From assembly GCF_023920225.1 (NCBI RefSeq), contig NZ_CP092587.1, forward strand, positions 2,961,709 through 3,025,708: a stretch of 64,000 nucleotides of DNA, given 5' to 3'. This document shows positions 8,859 to 20,790 of the stretch, in pieces. A program made the translations under genes and the position numbers. Source of the stretch: Vibrio gazogenes (GTDB lineage Bacteria; Pseudomonadota; Gammaproteobacteria; Enterobacterales; Vibrionaceae). Positions within the stretch are counted from its first letter, which is position 1. Each line of letters opens with the position of its first letter. Under the pieces are notes generated by a model. It worked only from the letters and a program-made list of their open reading frames with translations, had not been told where the DNA came from and did no database searches.

Positions 8859-9710
8859 TTAAAAGCCTTTGGCCTTTTTGATCAGATCATAAGCCTGTTG
8901 AATTTCCTGCGATTTTTCTTTCGCCATTGTCATCATTTCCGGAGGCAGACCTTTCGCCATCAGTTTATCGGGATGATGTTCATTCATCAGCTTCCGATAC
9001 GCTCTTTTTACTGTTTTTGCGTCTGCACTTTCATCAACACCCAGCACATGATATGCATCACTCAGATGGTTCGAAGCATATGATTGTCCGAAACTGCCCT
9101 GCCGATGATCTTGATAGCTTCCTTGCCCGGAATCCGCATGATGTTGAAATCGAAAAGCCGCTTCCTGCATTCTCAACCGTTGCTCAAGCTGCTCTTCTGA
9201 GAATGCCAGTCCTCTGGCTATCTTATGCAGAATATCTCGCTCACTCGGATGCAACTCTCCATCGGCAAAGGCTGCGGAGATCTGTAATTCTAGAAAAAAT
9301 TGAATTAAATCACGTCGCCCACCGGTTGAACGCATCACCTGCTCAAGCACTTCTTCTAAAGGAAAGCCAGATTCTTTCCCTTCACGAAACGCCTCTTGTG
9401 CCGCGCGTTGCTGCGCATCGTTCAGGTTCATCCGATCCATCATAATCGTTGCTAGACGAATCTCTTCTTTCGTCACCTTTCCCTTGGCTTTCGCAACATG
9501 CCCCATCACCGAGAAAGCGGCACGAAAGAATTCATCTTGACGCGCTTCCTGAGATGCGCCCCCATTCCCCCCGACAGAGAATGGTGAACCTTGATACTGT
9601 CTTCGGGCTTTATCAAACTGATGCCCAAGAAAAAGCCCGAAAATGGCCCCTATCGGACCACCCAGCAATAAACCAAAAAAAGTACCCAAAATTTTGCCGA
9701 AAATATGCAT
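8859..9710 (-). CDS. djlA: Co-chaperone DjlA (membrane-anchored DnaJ-like protein)
   Basis: A 283-residue inner-membrane DnaK co-chaperone. It begins with a glycine-rich transmembrane segment (FFGLLLGGPIGAIFGLFLG), continues with a TerB-like helical domain (about 60-180), and ends with a J domain (about 217-283) that carries the essential HPD in NEHHPDKLMAKG. Family length is about 270-285. It is divergent from lptD across about 146 bases, the standard arrangement in Vibrio and enterobacteria. Confidence 0.95.
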   Translation of the reverse strand: MHIFGKILGTFFGLLLGGPIGAIFGLFLGHQFDKARRQYQGSPFSVGGNGGASQEARQDEFFRAAFSVMGHVAKAKGKVTKEEIRLATIMMDRMNLNDAQQRAAQEAFREGKESGFPLEEVLEQVMRSTGGRRDLIQFFLELQISAAFADGELHPSERDILHKIARGLAFSEEQLEQRLRMQEAAFRFQHHADSGQGSYQDHRQGSFGQSYASNHLSDAYHVLGVDESADAKTVKRAYRKLMNEHHPDKLMAKGLPPEMMTMAKEKSQEIQQAYDLIKKAKGF

Positions 9711-9856
9711 TATTGACTCTCATTCAGTGAATTTTTTACGAGTTGCGCAGTCTACTAGTGCTGTATGATTGAATTTCCATTATGATTAGAGACATTTTTA
9801 GTTCAACTGATGCTGATCATCCGAATCAACTCAATTTAACAGGATAACACAACTAG

Positions 9857-12169
9857 ATGTCAGACTTTCCTCGTTCGTTGCTAGCTGCTTCGATCTGTGC
9901 AGCGCTTTTTATTCCATATAGTTATGCAGAAACAGCTCCGCAAAGCAATACGGTTACTATCGGTCAGTGCCGTGCCGGAGACATCGAACCAACCAACCAG
10001 AATGAGCAACCCATTAATGTTGAAGCGGATAAGCTTGAAGCAGTTAATGGCGATAAAGCGACATATGCTGGTAATGTTGTCGTGGTTCAGGGCAAAAAAC
10101 GGATGACTGCCGATACCGTTACCCTACACCAAAAAGATAACATTGTGGTCGCACAAGGGAATGTCAAGTTCGATGATGGTGAAGTTCAAGCAGTTTCAGA
10201 GCGAGCAACCAATAATCTCAATACTAACCAATTGACGCTGGAAAAAACCAACTATCATTTTCTCTGCCAACCGGGTCGGGGAGATGCGGTTTATATCGCC
10301 AAAACAGGTCAGGCGATGTATGAAATAGAAGATGGTTCGATCACGTCCTGTCCTGACGGAGATAACGCCTGGCGTTTAAAAGCCTCCAGTATTTCGATTG
10401 ATCAGAATGAAGAAACCGCAACATTTTACAACCCGCGAATGGAAGTGCTGGGCGTCCCCCTACTCTACTTACCAATGCTCACGGTACCGATCGGAGATAC
10501 GCGGAAAACCGGATTTCTTTATCCGACATTTTCTTTCGGTTCAAAAGATGGCTTTCAACTCAATGTCCCGATCTACTGGAACCTTGCCCCCAACTATGAT
10601 TTGCAAACCGATCTGAAATACATGGAAAACCGGGGAACACAACTGAACAGCCATTTTCGCTATTTGAATGCTTTCGGAAGTGGCAACATCAATTATGAAT
10701 ATCTGCCGGACGATAAAAAATATCCGGAAAAGGATGACCGCTGGGGATTCCAACTCACTCACTACGGTATTTATGATCAATCCTGGGCGCTGGCGATCAA
10801 TTACGCTGAAGTCAGTGATATCGATTATTTTTCTGATTTAGGTTCAGAAATAGGCACCCGACAAGATGGTCAGTTAACCCAAGAAGCAAGTATCTCTTAC
10901 CGTTCAGCCAGTTGGGATCTGTCTCTGCTCACCCGGGATTTCCAGATCCTGACAGAGACAGGCAATCAACCTTACAGACTCATGCCTCAGGTTGCCTTTA
11001 ACTATTATGCCCCTGAGCTGATGCGTTATCTTGATTTTGACTTGATTAGTCATGTTTCAAGATTCGATACCGATGAAAATGGCGCACCTTCGGCAACCCG
11101 GGTCCATGTTGAACCGGGTATCAAGATTCCGTTAGGAGCTACTTGGGGAACCTGGACAACAGAGGCACGATTACTCTCAACCTATTATCGACAAGATTTA
11201 GAAGGGGTTGATGCTTCAAAGGGTTATAAAGAAAATGTATCCCGAAATATTCCTGAATTTCGCTCGAATGTCGGCCTGATCCTTGAGCGGGATACCGTCG
11301 TTTTAGATGGTTATACACAAACGTTAGAACCTCAGGTACAGTATCTTTATATTCCCAAAAGAGATCAAAGTGACATCGCCCGTTACGATACGACGCTGTT
11401 ACAGACCGACTACTATGGTCTGTTCCGGAGCCGTAAATACGGTAGTGTTGACTATATCGCCCCGGCTAACCAAATTAGCTATGGTGCAGCCTCGCGCTTT
11501 TTCGATGATCAATATAAAGAACGCTTAAACATCGCTTTTGGGCAAATATTCTATTTGGATAAAGGTCTAAAAGATAACTTTAATCGTTCAACCTCCGAAA
11601 ACTCAGATTATTCAGCCTGGGCTGTCGAAATGGATTTCAATTATGACGATACGCTGTTCTATCATGGGGGTATCCAATATGACGTTGACACGTCTCGAAT
11701 GCAACTGTCGAACAGTACCCTTGAGTACCGACATGATAAAGGCTTTATCCAGACCAACTACCGTTATGTCACCCAAGACTATATTGAGGATACCGTTGGT
11801 GACACTCTGGACGTCAATTCTCTGACTAAAGATGGAATTTCACAACTCGGTGTCGTTGCACAATACAACCTCAGCCCAAAATGGCAAACGAAGGCGCTCT
11901 ACTATTATGATCTCACCACAGATAATCCACTAGAGTGGCAGGCGAACCTGACTTATATCTCTGACTGCTGGTTTATCGGCCTGACGTACAGCCGGGAGCT
12001 GGATAAATGGACGCCGTCGTTCCAACAATATCCTGATGCCGAAGCAAGATATGAGAACAACTTTAGCGTCAATATCGGCATTATCGGCTTGGGAACTAAT
12101 ATGGCGTATAGCAATAAAGTAACGTCGAATGCAATTGGTTATGGACGGCCCTTCATGCTCAGTAACTAA
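9857..12169 (+). CDS. lptD: LPS-assembly outer-membrane protein LptD
   Basis: The outer-membrane barrel that, with LptE, inserts lipopolysaccharide into the outer leaflet. The 770-residue protein has a signal peptide (about residues 1-24, ending SYAETA), an OstA/LptA-like periplasmic beta-jellyroll domain (about 50-160: INVEADKLEAVNGDKATYAGNV), and a C-terminal barrel rich in aromatic alternating strands. Beyond the signal there are four cysteines (Cys38, those in FLCQPG and TSCPDG, and SDCWF near the C-terminus), matching the count needed for LptD disulfides. It is first in the lptD-surA-pdxA-rsmA-apaGH run. Confidence 0.96.
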   Translation: MSDFPRSLLAASICAALFIPYSYAETAPQSNTVTIGQCRAGDIEPTNQNEQPINVEADKLEAVNGDKATYAGNVVVVQGKKRMTADTVTLHQKDNIVVAQGNVKFDDGEVQAVSERATNNLNTNQLTLEKTNYHFLCQPGRGDAVYIAKTGQAMYEIEDGSITSCPDGDNAWRLKASSISIDQNEETATFYNPRMEVLGVPLLYLPMLTVPIGDTRKTGFLYPTFSFGSKDGFQLNVPIYWNLAPNYDLQTDLKYMENRGTQLNSHFRYLNAFGSGNINYEYLPDDKKYPEKDDRWGFQLTHYGIYDQSWALAINYAEVSDIDYFSDLGSEIGTRQDGQLTQEASISYRSASWDLSLLTRDFQILTETGNQPYRLMPQVAFNYYAPELMRYLDFDLISHVSRFDTDENGAPSATRVHVEPGIKIPLGATWGTWTTEARLLSTYYRQDLEGVDASKGYKENVSRNIPEFRSNVGLILERDTVVLDGYTQTLEPQVQYLYIPKRDQSDIARYDTTLLQTDYYGLFRSRKYGSVDYIAPANQISYGAASRFFDDQYKERLNIAFGQIFYLDKGLKDNFNRSTSENSDYSAWAVEMDFNYDDTLFYHGGIQYDVDTSRMQLSNSTLEYRHDKGFIQTNYRYVTQDYIEDTVGDTLDVNSLTKDGISQLGVVAQYNLSPKWQTKALYYYDLTTDNPLEWQANLTYISDCWFIGLTYSRELDKWTPSFQQYPDAEARYENNFSVNIGIIGLGTNMAYSNKVTSNAIGYGRPFMLSN

Positions 12170-12291
12170 TGACTAGCTACAATAACGAAGCTGATGGTCT
12201 CATTCGTTGCATTCATCTCGGTGTTTGTAAATCATTATATTTTTTGAACAACAAGTGGCATGCAAAATATGCCCAATCAATAGGATTCTCG

Positions 12292-13584
12292 ATGAAACTG
12301 TGGCAATACTTTCTAATCACAATCATCAGCCTTTATAGTCTGAACATTAGTGCAACCCCGGTCGAGCTCGATCGTATCGCCGTGATTGTCAATGACAGTG
12401 CGATTTTAACCAGTGATATAGACACGGAGATGAAGCTGTTTAAAGCAAATGCAACGCATCATCATCAAACCCTTCCGTCGGACGATGTTATCCGGGCACA
12501 GGTTATCGATAAACTCATTTCAGACACACTGCAAAAGCAGGAAGCTGATCGTATTGGGGTAAAAATTGATGACAGTCGTTTAAATCAGGCGATTGAAGAG
12601 ATAGCCAAACAAAATGATCAAACGGTGCAGGAACTCAGAAAGTCAATCGAACAGTCTGGCGTCAGCTACGGTACATTTAGAGAAAAAATTCGTGATGAGA
12701 TAGCCATTTCAGAAGCGCGTAATGCACTCGTGCGCCGTCGAATTAATATTTTACCGGCAGAAGTAGATTCGCTGGCAGATATCCTCAATCAAGAAACAGA
12801 TACTTCCGTTCAGTACAAAATCAGCCATATTCAACTCCGTATTGATAGTGATAATGACAAGTCTAAAGTCGAAGCACTGGCAAAATCGTTAGTTCGCCGA
12901 CTTGCCAAAGGCGAAAGCTTCAGAACATTGGCTCTTACCTATTCAAAAGGCCCAAAAGCGCTGCAAGGCGGTGACTGGGGCTGGATGAGAAAAGAAGAAA
13001 TGCCGACCATTTTCGCAGATCAAATCAAGATGCAAAGTAAAGGGACGATTATTGGCCCATTTCGTAGTGGCGTCGGACTCCACATTTTGAAAATTGATGA
13101 TGTGAAAGGGCTACAAACCGTGTCCGTGACTGAAGTTAATGCGCGTCACATTCTGCTCAAACCCTCCATTATTTTAAGTGATGACGGTGCCAAAAAAGAG
13201 CTTAATTCTTTCATTCAGAAGATTCATAACAAAGAAGCGACTTTTGGTGCACTTGCTCAGCAGTACAGTCAAGACCCGGGCTCAGCATCACAACAAGGCA
13301 ATCTCGGCTATCAATCACCGGATATTTATGTCCCTGAATTCAAACATCAGATTGAGACACTACCGGTAGGCCAAATCAGTAAACCATTTAAAACCGTTCA
13401 CGGCTGGCACATTGTCGAAGTATTGGGACGCCGTCAGGTGGATAAGACCGATGCTGCGCAGAAAAACAAAGCTTATCGAATTCTGTTCAATCGCAAGTTT
13501 AATGAAGAATCCAGTACCTGGATCCAAGAGTTAAAAGCGAGTGCCTTTATTGAACGACTCAAGGATAATTCGAATGACAATTAA
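12292..13584 (+). CDS. surA: Periplasmic chaperone/peptidyl-prolyl isomerase SurA
   Basis: Escorts outer-membrane proteins, including LptD, across the periplasm. I take the ATG at 12292 ([16 protein letters not shown]) because it starts a typical signal peptide ending [10 protein letters not shown] and is preceded by AGGA; the frame from 12169 adds 41 residues without a signal-like character. This gives 430 residues: the N-terminal SurA domain, two parvulin domains (around [10 protein letters not shown] and [10 protein letters not shown]) and a C-terminal helix. pdxA begins inside its end. Confidence 0.95.
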   Translation: MKLWQYFLITIISLYSLNISATPVELDRIAVIVNDSAILTSDIDTEMKLFKANATHHHQTLPSDDVIRAQVIDKLISDTLQKQEADRIGVKIDDSRLNQAIEEIAKQNDQTVQELRKSIEQSGVSYGTFREKIRDEIAISEARNALVRRRINILPAEVDSLADILNQETDTSVQYKISHIQLRIDSDNDKSKVEALAKSLVRRLAKGESFRTLALTYSKGPKALQGGDWGWMRKEEMPTIFADQIKMQSKGTIIGPFRSGVGLHILKIDDVKGLQTVSVTEVNARHILLKPSIILSDDGAKKELNSFIQKIHNKEATFGALAQQYSQDPGSASQQGNLGYQSPDIYVPEFKHQIETLPVGQISKPFKTVHGWHIVEVLGRRQVDKTDAAQKNKAYRILFNRKFNEESSTWIQELKASAFIERLKDNSNDN

Positions 13585-14566
13585 GCGTATTGTAGTCACC
13601 GCAGGTGAACCAGCGGGGATTGGCCCGGATCTGGTACTCGCACTCTCTCAGGAAGATTGGTCACACCAAATCGTCGTCTGTGCAGATAAGTCGCTGTTAC
13701 AACAGCGAGCAACTCAGTTGGGTATCGAGGTTGAACTCAATGATTATGATGCGACCCAACCTCCGGTGGTTCAAAAAGCAGGCTCACTCGTGGTAGAACA
13801 TATCGCACTAGCAACCCCGGTTACCGCAGGACAGCTTGATGCATCCAATGGTCGCTACGTTCTGCAAACGCTGGAGCGGGCGGCTGAAGGATGCCTGAGC
13901 GATGAATTTGATGCTGTCGTTACCGGCCCGGTTCATAAAGGAATTATCAATCGTTCCGGCGTGGCCTTCAGCGGACATACCGAATTTTTTGCCGAGAAAT
14001 CAAATACACCACTGGTGGTGATGATGCTTGCGACAGAGGGGCTCAAAGTTGCTTTAGTGACCACACACATTCCACTTGCTTATGTAGCCAAAGCAGTTAC
14101 GACCGAACGTCTCCAAAGCATTATTCGTATTCTTCATCACGACCTGAAAGAGAAATTTGCGATTGACGACCCACATATTTATGTGTGTGGACTCAATCCT
14201 CACGCCGGTGAAGATGGATGTTTAGGCCATGAAGAAATAGACACGATCACACCAGCGCTGAATGAGCTGAGAGATGAGGAAAATATGCACCTCACCGGTC
14301 CTCTGCCTGCCGACACGATATTTCATGACAAGTACCTCGAGCAAGCAGATACAATTTTAGGTATGTATCATGATCAGGTGCTTCCTGTACTAAAATATAA
14401 AGGATTCAGCCGTTCGGTTAACATTACGCTGGGGCTGCCTTTTATCCGCACTTCGGTCGATCATGGTACCGCCTTGGATCTTGCTGGCACCGGAACTGCT
14501 GATATAGGCAGTTTTAAAACGGCGTTACAACAAGCTATCGAATTAGTCAATAAAAGAACAAAGTAG
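13574..14566 (+). CDS. pdxA: 4-hydroxythreonine-4-phosphate dehydrogenase PdxA
   Basis: NAD-dependent oxidation and decarboxylation of 4-phosphohydroxy-L-threonine in pyridoxal phosphate synthesis. The start at 13574 ([20 protein letters not shown]) follows AAGGATAATTCG and overlaps surA by 11 bases; the frame from 13541 is not supported. The protein has 330 residues, with the metal-ligand histidine in SGHTEFFAE, the conserved [10 protein letters not shown] and the C-terminal [15 protein letters not shown]. All are standard for the family. Confidence 0.96.
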   Translation: MTIKRIVVTAGEPAGIGPDLVLALSQEDWSHQIVVCADKSLLQQRATQLGIEVELNDYDATQPPVVQKAGSLVVEHIALATPVTAGQLDASNGRYVLQTLERAAEGCLSDEFDAVVTGPVHKGIINRSGVAFSGHTEFFAEKSNTPLVVMMLATEGLKVALVTTHIPLAYVAKAVTTERLQSIIRILHHDLKEKFAIDDPHIYVCGLNPHAGEDGCLGHEEIDTITPALNELRDEENMHLTGPLPADTIFHDKYLEQADTILGMYHDQVLPVLKYKGFSRSVNITLGLPFIRTSVDHGTALDLAGTGTADIGSFKTALQQAIELVNKRTK

Positions 14567-14569
14567 TTA

Positions 14570-15379
14570 ATGATGATGAAAAATGATGTCCACTTAGGAC
14601 ACAAAGCCCGAAAACGCTTCGGTCAAAACTTCCTCAATGATCCTTATATCATTGATGGTATTGTTTCTGCGATCAACCCGAGGCTCGGAGAAAATCTGGT
14701 TGAAATCGGCCCTGGTCTGGGGGCGTTGACAGAACCCGTCGGAAGAGAAATCGATAAACTCAGCGTCGTCGAACTCGATCGTGATTTGGCTGAGCGACTG
14801 AGAAATCATCCTGACTTAAAAGACAAGCTATCGATTTACGAAGCGGATGCGCTAAGCTTTGATTTTAGCCAATTGGTGCAATCTCAGAACAAACTGCGTG
14901 TGTTTGGTAATCTGCCATACAATATCTCCACCCCCTTGATGTTCCACCTGTTTGAATTCCAGAATCAAATTCAGGATATGCATTTCATGTTGCAAAAAGA
15001 GGTTGTCAACCGACTCGCAGCAGGGCCAGGAACAAAAGCCTATGGACGCCTGACGGTGATGACCCAGTATTACTGTAAGGTCATACCGGTGCTGGAAGTA
15101 CCACCGGAGTCGTTTGTACCGCCACCGAAAGTAGATTCGGCAGTCGTCCGACTCGTACCACATCAAGAGTTACCTTATCCGGCAACCAGCCTCAAATGGC
15201 TCGACAGAGTCTGTCGGGAAGGATTTAATCAGCGGCGTAAAACCGTTCGTAACTGCTATAAGTCGCTACTCGATGTTTCAATCTTAGAAGAACTAGGTAT
15301 CAATCCGACTAGCCGTCCGGAGAATCTATCCCTCAGCCAATTTGTCGCCATGGCAAACTGGCTGGACAGCAACAGCTAA
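14570..15379 (+). CDS. rsmA: 16S rRNA dimethyladenosine transferase RsmA (KsgA)
   Basis: Dimethylates A1518 and A1519 near the 3' end of 16S rRNA during late 30S assembly. The 269-residue protein carries [16 protein letters not shown], the SAM motif [13 protein letters not shown] (about 43-55) and the catalytic NLPYNIS (about 113-119). The start shows three consecutive ATG codons (14570, 14573, 14576) with only a weak upstream ribosome site, suggesting coupling to pdxA, which ends 3 bases earlier. Confidence 0.96.
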   Translation: MMMKNDVHLGHKARKRFGQNFLNDPYIIDGIVSAINPRLGENLVEIGPGLGALTEPVGREIDKLSVVELDRDLAERLRNHPDLKDKLSIYEADALSFDFSQLVQSQNKLRVFGNLPYNISTPLMFHLFEFQNQIQDMHFMLQKEVVNRLAAGPGTKAYGRLTVMTQYYCKVIPVLEVPPESFVPPPKVDSAVVRLVPHQELPYPATSLKWLDRVCREGFNQRRKTVRNCYKSLLDVSILEELGINPTSRPENLSLSQFVAMANWLDSNS

Positions 15380-15433
15380 CTAACTGCATCATGCCGCGGT
15401 ATCATCCGCGGCACGGCCGAGTAAGGAGGTTAT

Positions 15434-15814
15434 ATGGATATATCCAAGCCATGCATTAAAGTGCAAGTTCATACCAAATATATCCCCGATCAATCACTCC
15501 CAGAACAAGACCGATATATTTTTGCATATGTGATTACGGTGAAGAATCTCAGTCAGGAAACGGTTCAGTTGATCGGACGTAGATGGTTGATTACGGATGC
15601 CAATGGAAAACAGATGTCCGTCGAAGGTGATGGTGTTGTCGGAGAACAGCCGTTTATCGCCGCCAATGACGAATATACCTATACCAGTGGAACCGCCCTC
15701 GAAACACCGGTTGGCGTCATGCAAGGACAGTACATCATGCATGATAGCGAGGGAGAAGAGTTCACTGCGGAAATTGAACCTTTCCGCCTCTATGTTCCGC
15801 ATATTCTCCACTGA
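15434..15814 (+). CDS. apaG: ApaG protein (Co2+/Mg2+ efflux-associated, DUF525 fold)
   Basis: A 126-residue immunoglobulin-fold protein of the ApaG family. Its biochemical role is unsettled; mutants of relatives affect Co2+ resistance and Mg2+ efflux. Diagnostic segments are [40 protein letters not shown] and VGVMQGQY. A strong Shine-Dalgarno (TAAGGAGGTTAT) sets the start. It lies between rsmA and apaH, as in most gammaproteobacteria. Confidence 0.95.
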   Translation: MDISKPCIKVQVHTKYIPDQSLPEQDRYIFAYVITVKNLSQETVQLIGRRWLITDANGKQMSVEGDGVVGEQPFIAANDEYTYTSGTALETPVGVMQGQYIMHDSEGEEFTAEIEPFRLYVPHILH

Positions 15815-15882
15815 GCGTTAAACGAATTGACTGAAATGAATTGCTTTCAGTGAAGCGTTTTAAACGCGTTGCTTTCAACATC

Positions 15883-15930
15883 ATTACTTTTTTAAACACA
15901 ATTACTTTAAACATAATTGCTTTAAACAAA
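15883..15930 (+). repeat. Three imperfect tandem repeats (ATTACTTTAAACAnA) before apaH
   Basis: Units ATTACTTTTTTAAACACA (15883-15900), ATTACTTTAAACATA (15901-15915) and ATTGCTTTAAACAAA (15916-15930) run up to the apaH ribosome site. Degenerate related copies (AATTGCTTT, GTTGCTTTCAAC) precede them. Confidence 0.75.
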
Positions 15931-15944
15931 AAGGGACGATCCAA

Positions 15945-16766
15945 TTGGCGAATTATATTGTTGGCGATCTACAAGGGTGTCTGGACGAACTCGAACGACT
16001 CCTTTCTCAAGTTGACTTCCGCCCTCAGCATGATCAACTGTGGGTTGCTGGCGATCTGGTTGCCAGAGGTCCGAAGTCACTGGAAACACTGCGCTATATT
16101 AAAGCATTGGGAACATCCGCCAAGACTGTATTAGGCAATCATGATCTCCACCTACTGTCGATTGCACTGGGGATCCATCCTCTGAAAAAGAAAGATCGTA
16201 CCGCTGCCATTTTTCAGGCGCCAGATAGAGACGAACTGCTCGAATGGTTACGACACCAACCTCTCCTGCAGGAACATTCTGAATTTGTCGTCTGTCACGC
16301 AGGCATTTCTCCCCTATGGGATCTGCCCACAGCGCGTCAGGCAGCTCAGGAAATCGAGTCTCTGCTCCAAAGCGATCAATGGCCATGGATTATCGAGCAT
16401 ATGTATTCAAATATGCCCAATCAGTGGCACGATTCACTATCCGGTCTGGAACGCTATCGTTATATCATTAACGCCTTTACCCGAATGCGTTTCTGCACCC
16501 CCAGTGGGGCCTTAGATATGGACTGTAAGTTGCCCCCTTCCGCTGTAGATCCCGCTCAACTACGCCCATGGTTTGATTTCCCAAGGGTGACACCAATCGA
16601 GAAACGTATTATTTTCGGTCACTGGGCAGCATTAGAAGGTTGTGTCAGAGAAGATGTTATCGGACTTGATACGGGGTGTGTCTGGGGGGGAACATTAACG
16701 ATGATCCGTTGGGAAGATCAGCAACTGTTCAGTCAACCTGCGCTGACTGAAACTCAGAGGCGTTAA
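15945..16766 (+). CDS. apaH: Bis(5'-nucleosyl)-tetraphosphatase ApaH (TTG start)
   Basis: Symmetrical hydrolase splitting Ap4A into two ADP, with a calcineurin-like phosphoesterase fold. The 273-residue protein has the metal-binding motifs GDLQGCLDEL (7-16), GDLVARGPKS and GNHDLHLL. The frame starts with TTG at 15945; no nearby ATG precedes the conserved NYIVGDLQG, and AAGGGA lies 8 bases upstream, so TTG is very probably the real start. Translation may be weaker than for its neighbours. It is last in the lptD-surA-pdxA-rsmA-apaG-apaH series and converges on folA. Confidence 0.94.
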   Translation: MANYIVGDLQGCLDELERLLSQVDFRPQHDQLWVAGDLVARGPKSLETLRYIKALGTSAKTVLGNHDLHLLSIALGIHPLKKKDRTAAIFQAPDRDELLEWLRHQPLLQEHSEFVVCHAGISPLWDLPTARQAAQEIESLLQSDQWPWIIEHMYSNMPNQWHDSLSGLERYRYIINAFTRMRFCTPSGALDMDCKLPPSAVDPAQLRPWFDFPRVTPIEKRIIFGHWAALEGCVREDVIGLDTGCVWGGTLTMIRWEDQQLFSQPALTETQRR

Positions 16767-16777
16767 TCTCCTCTGAG
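16753..16777. terminator. Hairpin overlapping the apaH stop, between apaH and folA
   Basis: CTCAGAGG (16753-16760) and CCTCTGAG (16770-16777) form an 8-bp stem around the apaH stop codon. No T run is present, so termination is only a suggestion. Confidence 0.4.
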
Positions 16778-16789
16778 CCTGCAATCCGG

Positions 16790-17278
16790 TTAATCTTGAT
16801 TTTGCTCCAGTATCACAAATGACATGTCATAGGCATTCTTTTCATCTTGTGGATACTCTTCACGATAGGTCTCGTACCACTCAACACCGAATTCAGGGAA
16901 GCAAGTATCCCCATCAATATCAGCCTGAATATAGGTAAGATACAATCTTGAAGCCATCGGTAAGCTCGATTGATAAATACTTCCCCCGCCAATAATCATG
17001 ACTTCATCAGCCTGAGCAGCTAACGCCAATGCATTTTCAAGGGAGTCTGCCACCTCAACCCCAGTTGCACAAAACTGAGAATTGCGAGTGATGACGATGT
17101 TTTGTCGTCCGGGAAGCGCCTTACCAATCGATTCGAAAGTTTTTCTCCCCATGATGATTGGTTTACCCAACGTACAACGTTTGAACCAAGCAAAATCCGC
17201 AGGTAAATGCCAAGGCATCTGATTTTCTTTACCAATCACCCGGTTCTTCGCCATCGCTGCAATCATACTAATAATCAT
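16790..17278 (-). CDS. folA: Dihydrofolate reductase FolA
   Basis: NADPH-dependent reduction of dihydrofolate to tetrahydrofolate, the trimethoprim target. The 162-residue protein shows the family core: ISMIAAMAKNRVIG, NQMPWHLPADFAWFK (including the active-site acidic residue), IIMGRKTFESIG and VMIIGGGSIY. It is chromosomal type I by length and position next to apaH. The start codon is the ATG at 17278. Confidence 0.96.
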   Translation of the reverse strand: MIISMIAAMAKNRVIGKENQMPWHLPADFAWFKRCTLGKPIIMGRKTFESIGKALPGRQNIVITRNSQFCATGVEVADSLENALALAAQADEVMIIGGGSIYQSSLPMASRLYLTYIQADIDGDTCFPEFGVEWYETYREEYPQDEKNAYDMSFVILEQNQD

Positions 17279-17342
17279 AGAAATACCGCCATCACATCAA
17301 AAAATAAGCTGCCATTCTATCGAGATTCAAACTTCAAGCAAT

Positions 17343-17828
17343 CTAAACGACAGGCTTTCTACGGTAAAATAATAAGCCGGGAACCGCTAAGCCAACCGCC
17401 AAGCCAGCAATAATAAACATTGCCTTCAGAAAATTTTCCATCAACACTGAAAATAGATCTGGTGTAAAACCGAGATGATTAATTTCAACCATGGCAATCA
17501 TGGCTCGATAAGTAAAAACGCCCGGAACCATCGGAATTAATGCGGCAACGGTAAATACTTTCGGATGGGCCAAAAAGCGATGAGACCAGTGAACACCGAT
17601 CATACCGACGAGTGTCGCGGCAAAGAATGTTCCCCACTCAATTGGCATGCCATATTTCATTAACAGAAAACGGCAACCGTGACCGATTGCACCACCCAGC
17701 GCACAATATTTCAATGCTGGCGCTGGAACGTTAAAGACCAAGGCAAAACCGACAGCTGGAATTGATGCAAAAAACATGTCGTTCAACAATCCCAGCAATA
17801 ACGTCATGATCATCTCTATATTCATCAT
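17343..17828 (-). CDS. yjjB: ThrE/YjjB-family membrane subunit
   Basis: A hydrophobic protein of about 161 residues with four to five predicted membrane helices, matching the ThrE_2/YjjB domain (PIPMVPGVFTYRAM-type signature, seen here as LIPMVPGVFTYRAMIAM). With YjjP it forms a two-part exporter: YjjPB is associated with succinate export in E. coli, and fused ThrE exports threonine and serine in Corynebacterium. The start at 17828 shares one base with the yjjP stop (TAATG), so translation is coupled; the longer frame from 17879 is not needed. Substrate here is unknown. Confidence 0.88.
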   Translation of the reverse strand: MMNIEMIMTLLLGLLNDMFFASIPAVGFALVFNVPAPALKYCALGGAIGHGCRFLLMKYGMPIEWGTFFAATLVGMIGVHWSHRFLAHPKVFTVAALIPMVPGVFTYRAMIAMVEINHLGFTPDLFSVLMENFLKAMFIIAGLAVGLAVPGLLFYRRKPVV

Positions 17829-18589
17829 TACCACCCCGAAACACCTGTCACAAACATAGCTGCAATAATCCCTAAACATGTTGAAAGGGTCAGGAGCGAT
17901 GCAATCATAAACCGAGCAATCCCCGTGTTGGCATACCCCTTCAACATATCAGCCACTGAATTAATCAGCGGAAAACCCGGTACCAGCATTAACACAGAGC
18001 AAGCCATCACTAACGTTGGGTTATTTCCCCATTGATAGCTGACGGCCTGTGCTGAAATTAAAGAGGTGACAAATGCCGTGGCGGCAAAATTAAGTAGCGG
18101 ATTGAAATGGCGATGACCGATTTCCTGCCTGACACACATACCGACAGAAGAAGCCACGAAAGTGGCGGCAAAGATGACCCAGTCTCCGCCGGCAAGGCGA
18201 CTAAATGACGCACAAGACAAGCCAATCATCACCAGAACCAGCCAACGATTATATCGTTGCGGGGTAATCCGATTTAGTTTTTGTTGCGCAAGCTGATAAT
18301 CAACGATGCCTTTTTCCATCATGATACAAATCCGTTGAATATCAGTCACAACCTTCATGTTGATGCCACGATCCTGGCATCGACGTGCCGTCGTTATACA
18401 ATGCGCCTCATAAACAGTGGTCACCACCAGTGAATTCGCCGTAAGTGCAACTTCGACTTCATCCATGTCACTGGCTATCCCTATCCGTCTCATGATATCC
18501 GCGACTAAAGTGCTCTCTGCACCATGAGCTAACAACATCTGCCCCGCCTGAGCAATCAGACGAGAAACTGATCTCTGTTTCGATGTCAT
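17828..18589 (-). CDS. yjjP: ThrE/YjjP-family exporter subunit
   Basis: A 253-residue protein with a cytoplasmic N-terminal part (SRLIAQAGQMLLAHGAESTLVADIMRRI region) and about five membrane helices in the second half, including VPGFPLINSVADMLKGY. This is the ThrE (PF06738-type) module, acting with YjjB as an export permease for small carboxylates or amino acids. The pair forms a two-gene operon, upstream of and codirectional with folA. Confidence 0.88.
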   Translation of the reverse strand: MTSKQRSVSRLIAQAGQMLLAHGAESTLVADIMRRIGIASDMDEVEVALTANSLVVTTVYEAHCITTARRCQDRGINMKVVTDIQRICIMMEKGIVDYQLAQQKLNRITPQRYNRWLVLVMIGLSCASFSRLAGGDWVIFAATFVASSVGMCVRQEIGHRHFNPLLNFAATAFVTSLISAQAVSYQWGNNPTLVMACSVLMLVPGFPLINSVADMLKGYANTGIARFMIASLLTLSTCLGIIAAMFVTGVSGW

Positions 18590-18674
18590 GATTCCATTCC
18601 CAACCTAATCCATTCGTCAATAGCATACGAAACTTAGAGTTTGCCCGAAAACTGTACGTTGAAAAATGATTTAG

Positions 18675-18712
18675 ACAAAAAAAACCGCAATAAAAATCGC
18701 GGTTTAAAAAAT
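18675..18712 (-). terminator. Terminator of obgE
   Basis: On the minus strand AAACCGCGA, loop, TTGCGGTTTTTTTT forms a stem with a long T run, 13 bases beyond the obgE stop. Confidence 0.85.
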
Positions 18713-18724
18713 TAAATACATTGA

Positions 18725-20204
<1,480 letters not shown>

Positions 20205-20462
20205 TTATTCAGCTTCGATACTAACGAACTTACGGTTTTTAGAACCTTTTACTTCAAATTTCACTTTACCATCAGATAAAGCAAAAAGAGTATGGTCTTT
20301 ACCGATACCTACGTTAGTTCCAGCATGGAATTTTGTTCCACGTTGGCGAACGATGATGTTACCTGCTAATACAGATTCACCACCAAAACGTTTTACACCA
20401 AGACGTTTACTTTCTGAATCGCGGCCGTTACGAGTAGAACCACCAGCTTTTTTGTGTGCCAT
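20205..20462 (-). CDS. rpmA: 50S ribosomal protein L27
   Basis: 85 residues starting [19 protein letters not shown], the hallmark L27 N-terminus that reaches the peptidyl-transferase centre, followed by [10 protein letters not shown] and [17 protein letters not shown]. It is second in the rplU-rpmA operon, 16 bases after rplU, with an AGGAG ribosome site. Confidence 0.98.
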   Translation of the reverse strand: MAHKKAGGSTRNGRDSESKRLGVKRFGGESVLAGNIIVRQRGTKFHAGTNVGIGKDHTLFALSDGKVKFEVKGSKNRKFVSIEAE

Positions 20463-20478
20463 TGTTAAACTCTCCTAC

Positions 20479-20790
20479 TTAAGCGTTGATTGCAGTGATC
20501 TTCACTTCAGTGAACCACTGACGATGACCTTGTTGCTTGCGAGAATGCTTACGACGACGGAACTTAACGATTTTTACTTTATCGCCACGACCGTGTTGTA
20601 CAACTTCTGCAGTTACTTTTCCGCCATCAACAAGAGGCGCACCAACAGTGATTTCTTCACCGTTAGCAACCAGAAGAACTTTATCAAATTCAACAGTTGC
20701 GCCAGTTTCAACGTCTAATTTCTCTAAACGAAGTGTTTGACCTTCGCTTACTCGGTGTTGTTTACCACCAGACTGGAAAACAGCGTACAT
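20479..20790 (-). CDS. rplU: 50S ribosomal protein L21
   Basis: 103 residues starting [18 protein letters not shown], with the C-terminal [19 protein letters not shown] typical of L21, which binds 23S rRNA. First gene of rplU-rpmA and divergent from ispB across about 270 bases, which must hold both promoters. Confidence 0.98.
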   Translation of the reverse strand: MYAVFQSGGKQHRVSEGQTLRLEKLDVETGATVEFDKVLLVANGEEITVGAPLVDGGKVTAEVVQHGRGDKVKIVKFRRRKHSRKQQGHRQWFTEVKITAINA

